This document shows, piece by piece, positions 44,790 to 46,059 of a DNA stretch of 46,059 bases. The first letter of the stretch is position 1, and each line of letters begins with the position of its first letter. The position numbers and the translations under genes are program-made. Source of the DNA: Chitinophagaceae bacterium (GTDB taxonomy: Bacteria; Bacteroidota; Bacteroidia; Chitinophagales; Chitinophagaceae); assembly GCA_025360525.1 (NCBI GenBank), contig JANYCA010000018.1, forward strand, positions 1-46,059, given 5' to 3'. Below the pieces are notes generated by a model. It worked only from the letters and a program-made list of their open reading frames with translations, was not told the origin of the DNA and did no database searches.

Positions 44790-46032
44790 CTTTTAGTTGT
44801 TGCAGCATCGCATCAATCTCCTGTGTTTTACAGGTGCAAACACTTAGCCTGTACCAACTGCTTTCTGTACCTGCACCAAAAGCACTAAATGGAACTACCG
44901 CAAGTTTTGCTTCGTCTAATAAATAAGCTGTTACATCGGCTTGCTTTGCCAATATATTTTCGGTGGCGGTTTTCTTTCCCACTAAATTTACTTGTATGGT
45001 TAAATAAATGGCTGCTTGTGGTGCCACTGCATCTACGTTAAAACCTTCGGCTTTTAATTGAATTAAACCGGCATAAATGCGATTAAGTCTTTCGGAAATC
45101 CCTGCTTTAAAATGTGTAAACCAGGCATCAATATTTTCTGTTTGCTTTAAATAATTGGCGGTGGCATGTTGTTCTGCCATTGGGCTCCAGGCGCCAACAT
45201 GGCTGTTGATGGCTTTCATTTTTGCAATTAGGTTTGCAGGGCCCATGCTCCAGCCCACTCTTACTCCGGTGGCAGCAAATGATTTACTGATACCATCAAT
45301 AAAAATGGTAAACTCTTTCATGGCTGGTCTTAAAGAAACAGGATTGTAATGTTGAATATCCCCGTAAGTAAGTGTCCAGTAAATCTGGTCATACAGCAGG
45401 TATAATTTTTTTTCATCCGTAGAGCGGCGGCTATTTTCTGCAATCACTAAATCGCATATCGCTTCCAGTGTTTCTTTGGTAAATGTGGTGCCTGTGGGGT
45501 TTAATGGCGAGCACAATGCCAGCAACGTTGCGCCAGGCAAATGGGGTGCTATCTCATCCGCCGTAGGCATAAAATTATTTTCCTTTTTGGTTTCAATCAG
45601 TACATGCTGCCCTTCGGTAAAATGTACATAGTGATTGTTGTTCCAGCTTGGTACCGGGTAAATCACTTTTTCTCCTTTATCAACAATGGCCCTGTAAGCG
45701 GCATAAATTAACGGTCTGCCACCGGCAGCAATAAGTATCTCATTGGTATTGTATTGCAGCCCTTCCCGTTGCAATAAAAATTCAGCAACGGCTTCCCGCA
45801 ATTCTTCAATGCCCTCCGCCGGCGGGTAATTGGTAAAATGATGTTTATAGGCAGTAATGATTTCTTCCTGTAGTTCCAAGGGAATCGGAAACAGGGAACT
45901 ATCAAAATCGCCGATCGTAAAGTTGTAGATGTTGTTACCCTGTTTAATTTTCTCTTTAATATCTGCACCCAGTTTTACTATTTCAGAACCAATAAGGGTT
46001 TCGGCGAGGTAACTTAATTTATTTGAAGGCAT
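44767..46032 (-). CDS. Class I/II PLP-dependent aminotransferase
   Basis: 421 residues, cytoplasmic. It transfers amino groups between an amino acid and a 2-oxo acid. Fold-type I residues are in place: Asn178 in CSPLNPTG, Asp215 in LLYDQIYW (pyridine N partner), the PLP-binding Lys250 in IDGISKSFAATG and Arg258 in GVRVGWSMG. The AspC-like length and SKxxxxxGxRVGW pattern suggest an aspartate, aromatic or branched-chain type; substrate is not decidable. The start ATG at 46032 gives MPSNKLSYLAETLIGSEI. A small ORF overlaps the 3' end. Confidence 0.94.
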   Translation of the reverse strand: MPSNKLSYLAETLIGSEIVKLGADIKEKIKQGNNIYNFTIGDFDSSLFPIPLELQEEIITAYKHHFTNYPPAEGIEELREAVAEFLLQREGLQYNTNEILIAAGGRPLIYAAYRAIVDKGEKVIYPVPSWNNNHYVHFTEGQHVLIETKKENNFMPTADEIAPHLPGATLLALCSPLNPTGTTFTKETLEAICDLVIAENSRRSTDEKKLYLLYDQIYWTLTYGDIQHYNPVSLRPAMKEFTIFIDGISKSFAATGVRVGWSMGPANLIAKMKAINSHVGAWSPMAEQHATANYLKQTENIDAWFTHFKAGISERLNRIYAGLIQLKAEGFNVDAVAPQAAIYLTIQVNLVGKKTATENILAKQADVTAYLLDEAKLAVVPFSAFGAGTESSWYRLSVCTCKTQEIDAMLQQLKDALQRLL

Positions 46033-46059
46033 GATGGGTTGATTTGTGTGGTAAATTTA

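Overview
The window looks like chromosomal DNA of a Bacteroidota bacterium, most likely of the Chitinophagaceae (Ferruginibacter/Sediminibacterium-like). Supporting signs are a GldH gliding-motility lipoprotein, propeller-type sensor kinases with the Y_Y_Y domain, a second LpxD-type acyltransferase, AT-rich spacers, and repeated promoter boxes of the Bacteroidota type (TAnnTTTG at -7). The family name rests on remembered protein similarity, not on a search. No rRNA, tRNA or CRISPR array was seen.

Layout. 1-9404 is a signalling region. It holds a propeller histidine kinase cut by the left edge, a secreted CotH-like protein, a complete group II intron (about 4015-5868) sitting against a 155-nt nested inverted repeat, a second kinase with a nearly identical core, an internally deleted kinase remnant, a CheY-like regulator, and a regulator fused to a class III nucleotide cyclase. 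9464-18068 is a run of three amide-bond hydrolases (penicillin-acylase family, M20D amidohydrolase, amidase-signature enzyme) followed closely by a FIST-domain ligand sensor, a HisKA_3 kinase and a NarL-type regulator. An exact 22-nt repeat lies on both sides of the regulator gene. 18139-20323 holds a PQQ-type propeller protein and a SnoaL-like lipoprotein.

20548-31470 is mostly housekeeping: M23 peptidase (minus strand), alaS, a double-PDZ protein, an AI-2E-family transporter with a MarR regulator, a GHL10 glycosidase-like protein, a small secreted protein, rpoN, and a PAP2-like membrane protein. 31526-38810 holds an M16 peptidase (minus), 3-hydroxyacyl-CoA dehydrogenase, an NAD-dependent epimerase-like protein, a CarboxypepD_reg-like protein and LpxD (minus). 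38811-39362 is a 552-bp non-coding stretch with a perfect 20-bp palindrome, two DnaA-box matches and a terminator with no gene in front of it. 39363-46032 holds a pseudouridine synthase, YicC, GldH, a PadR regulator with a PspC membrane protein, a possible 47-aa small protein and an aminotransferase (minus).

The leads most worth following are the amidase/FIST/two-component block with its 22-nt repeat, the chimeric kinase remnant, the intron and its inverted repeat, the orphan terminator/DnaA-box region, the PadR operator over its own promoter, and the overlapping 47-aa ORF.
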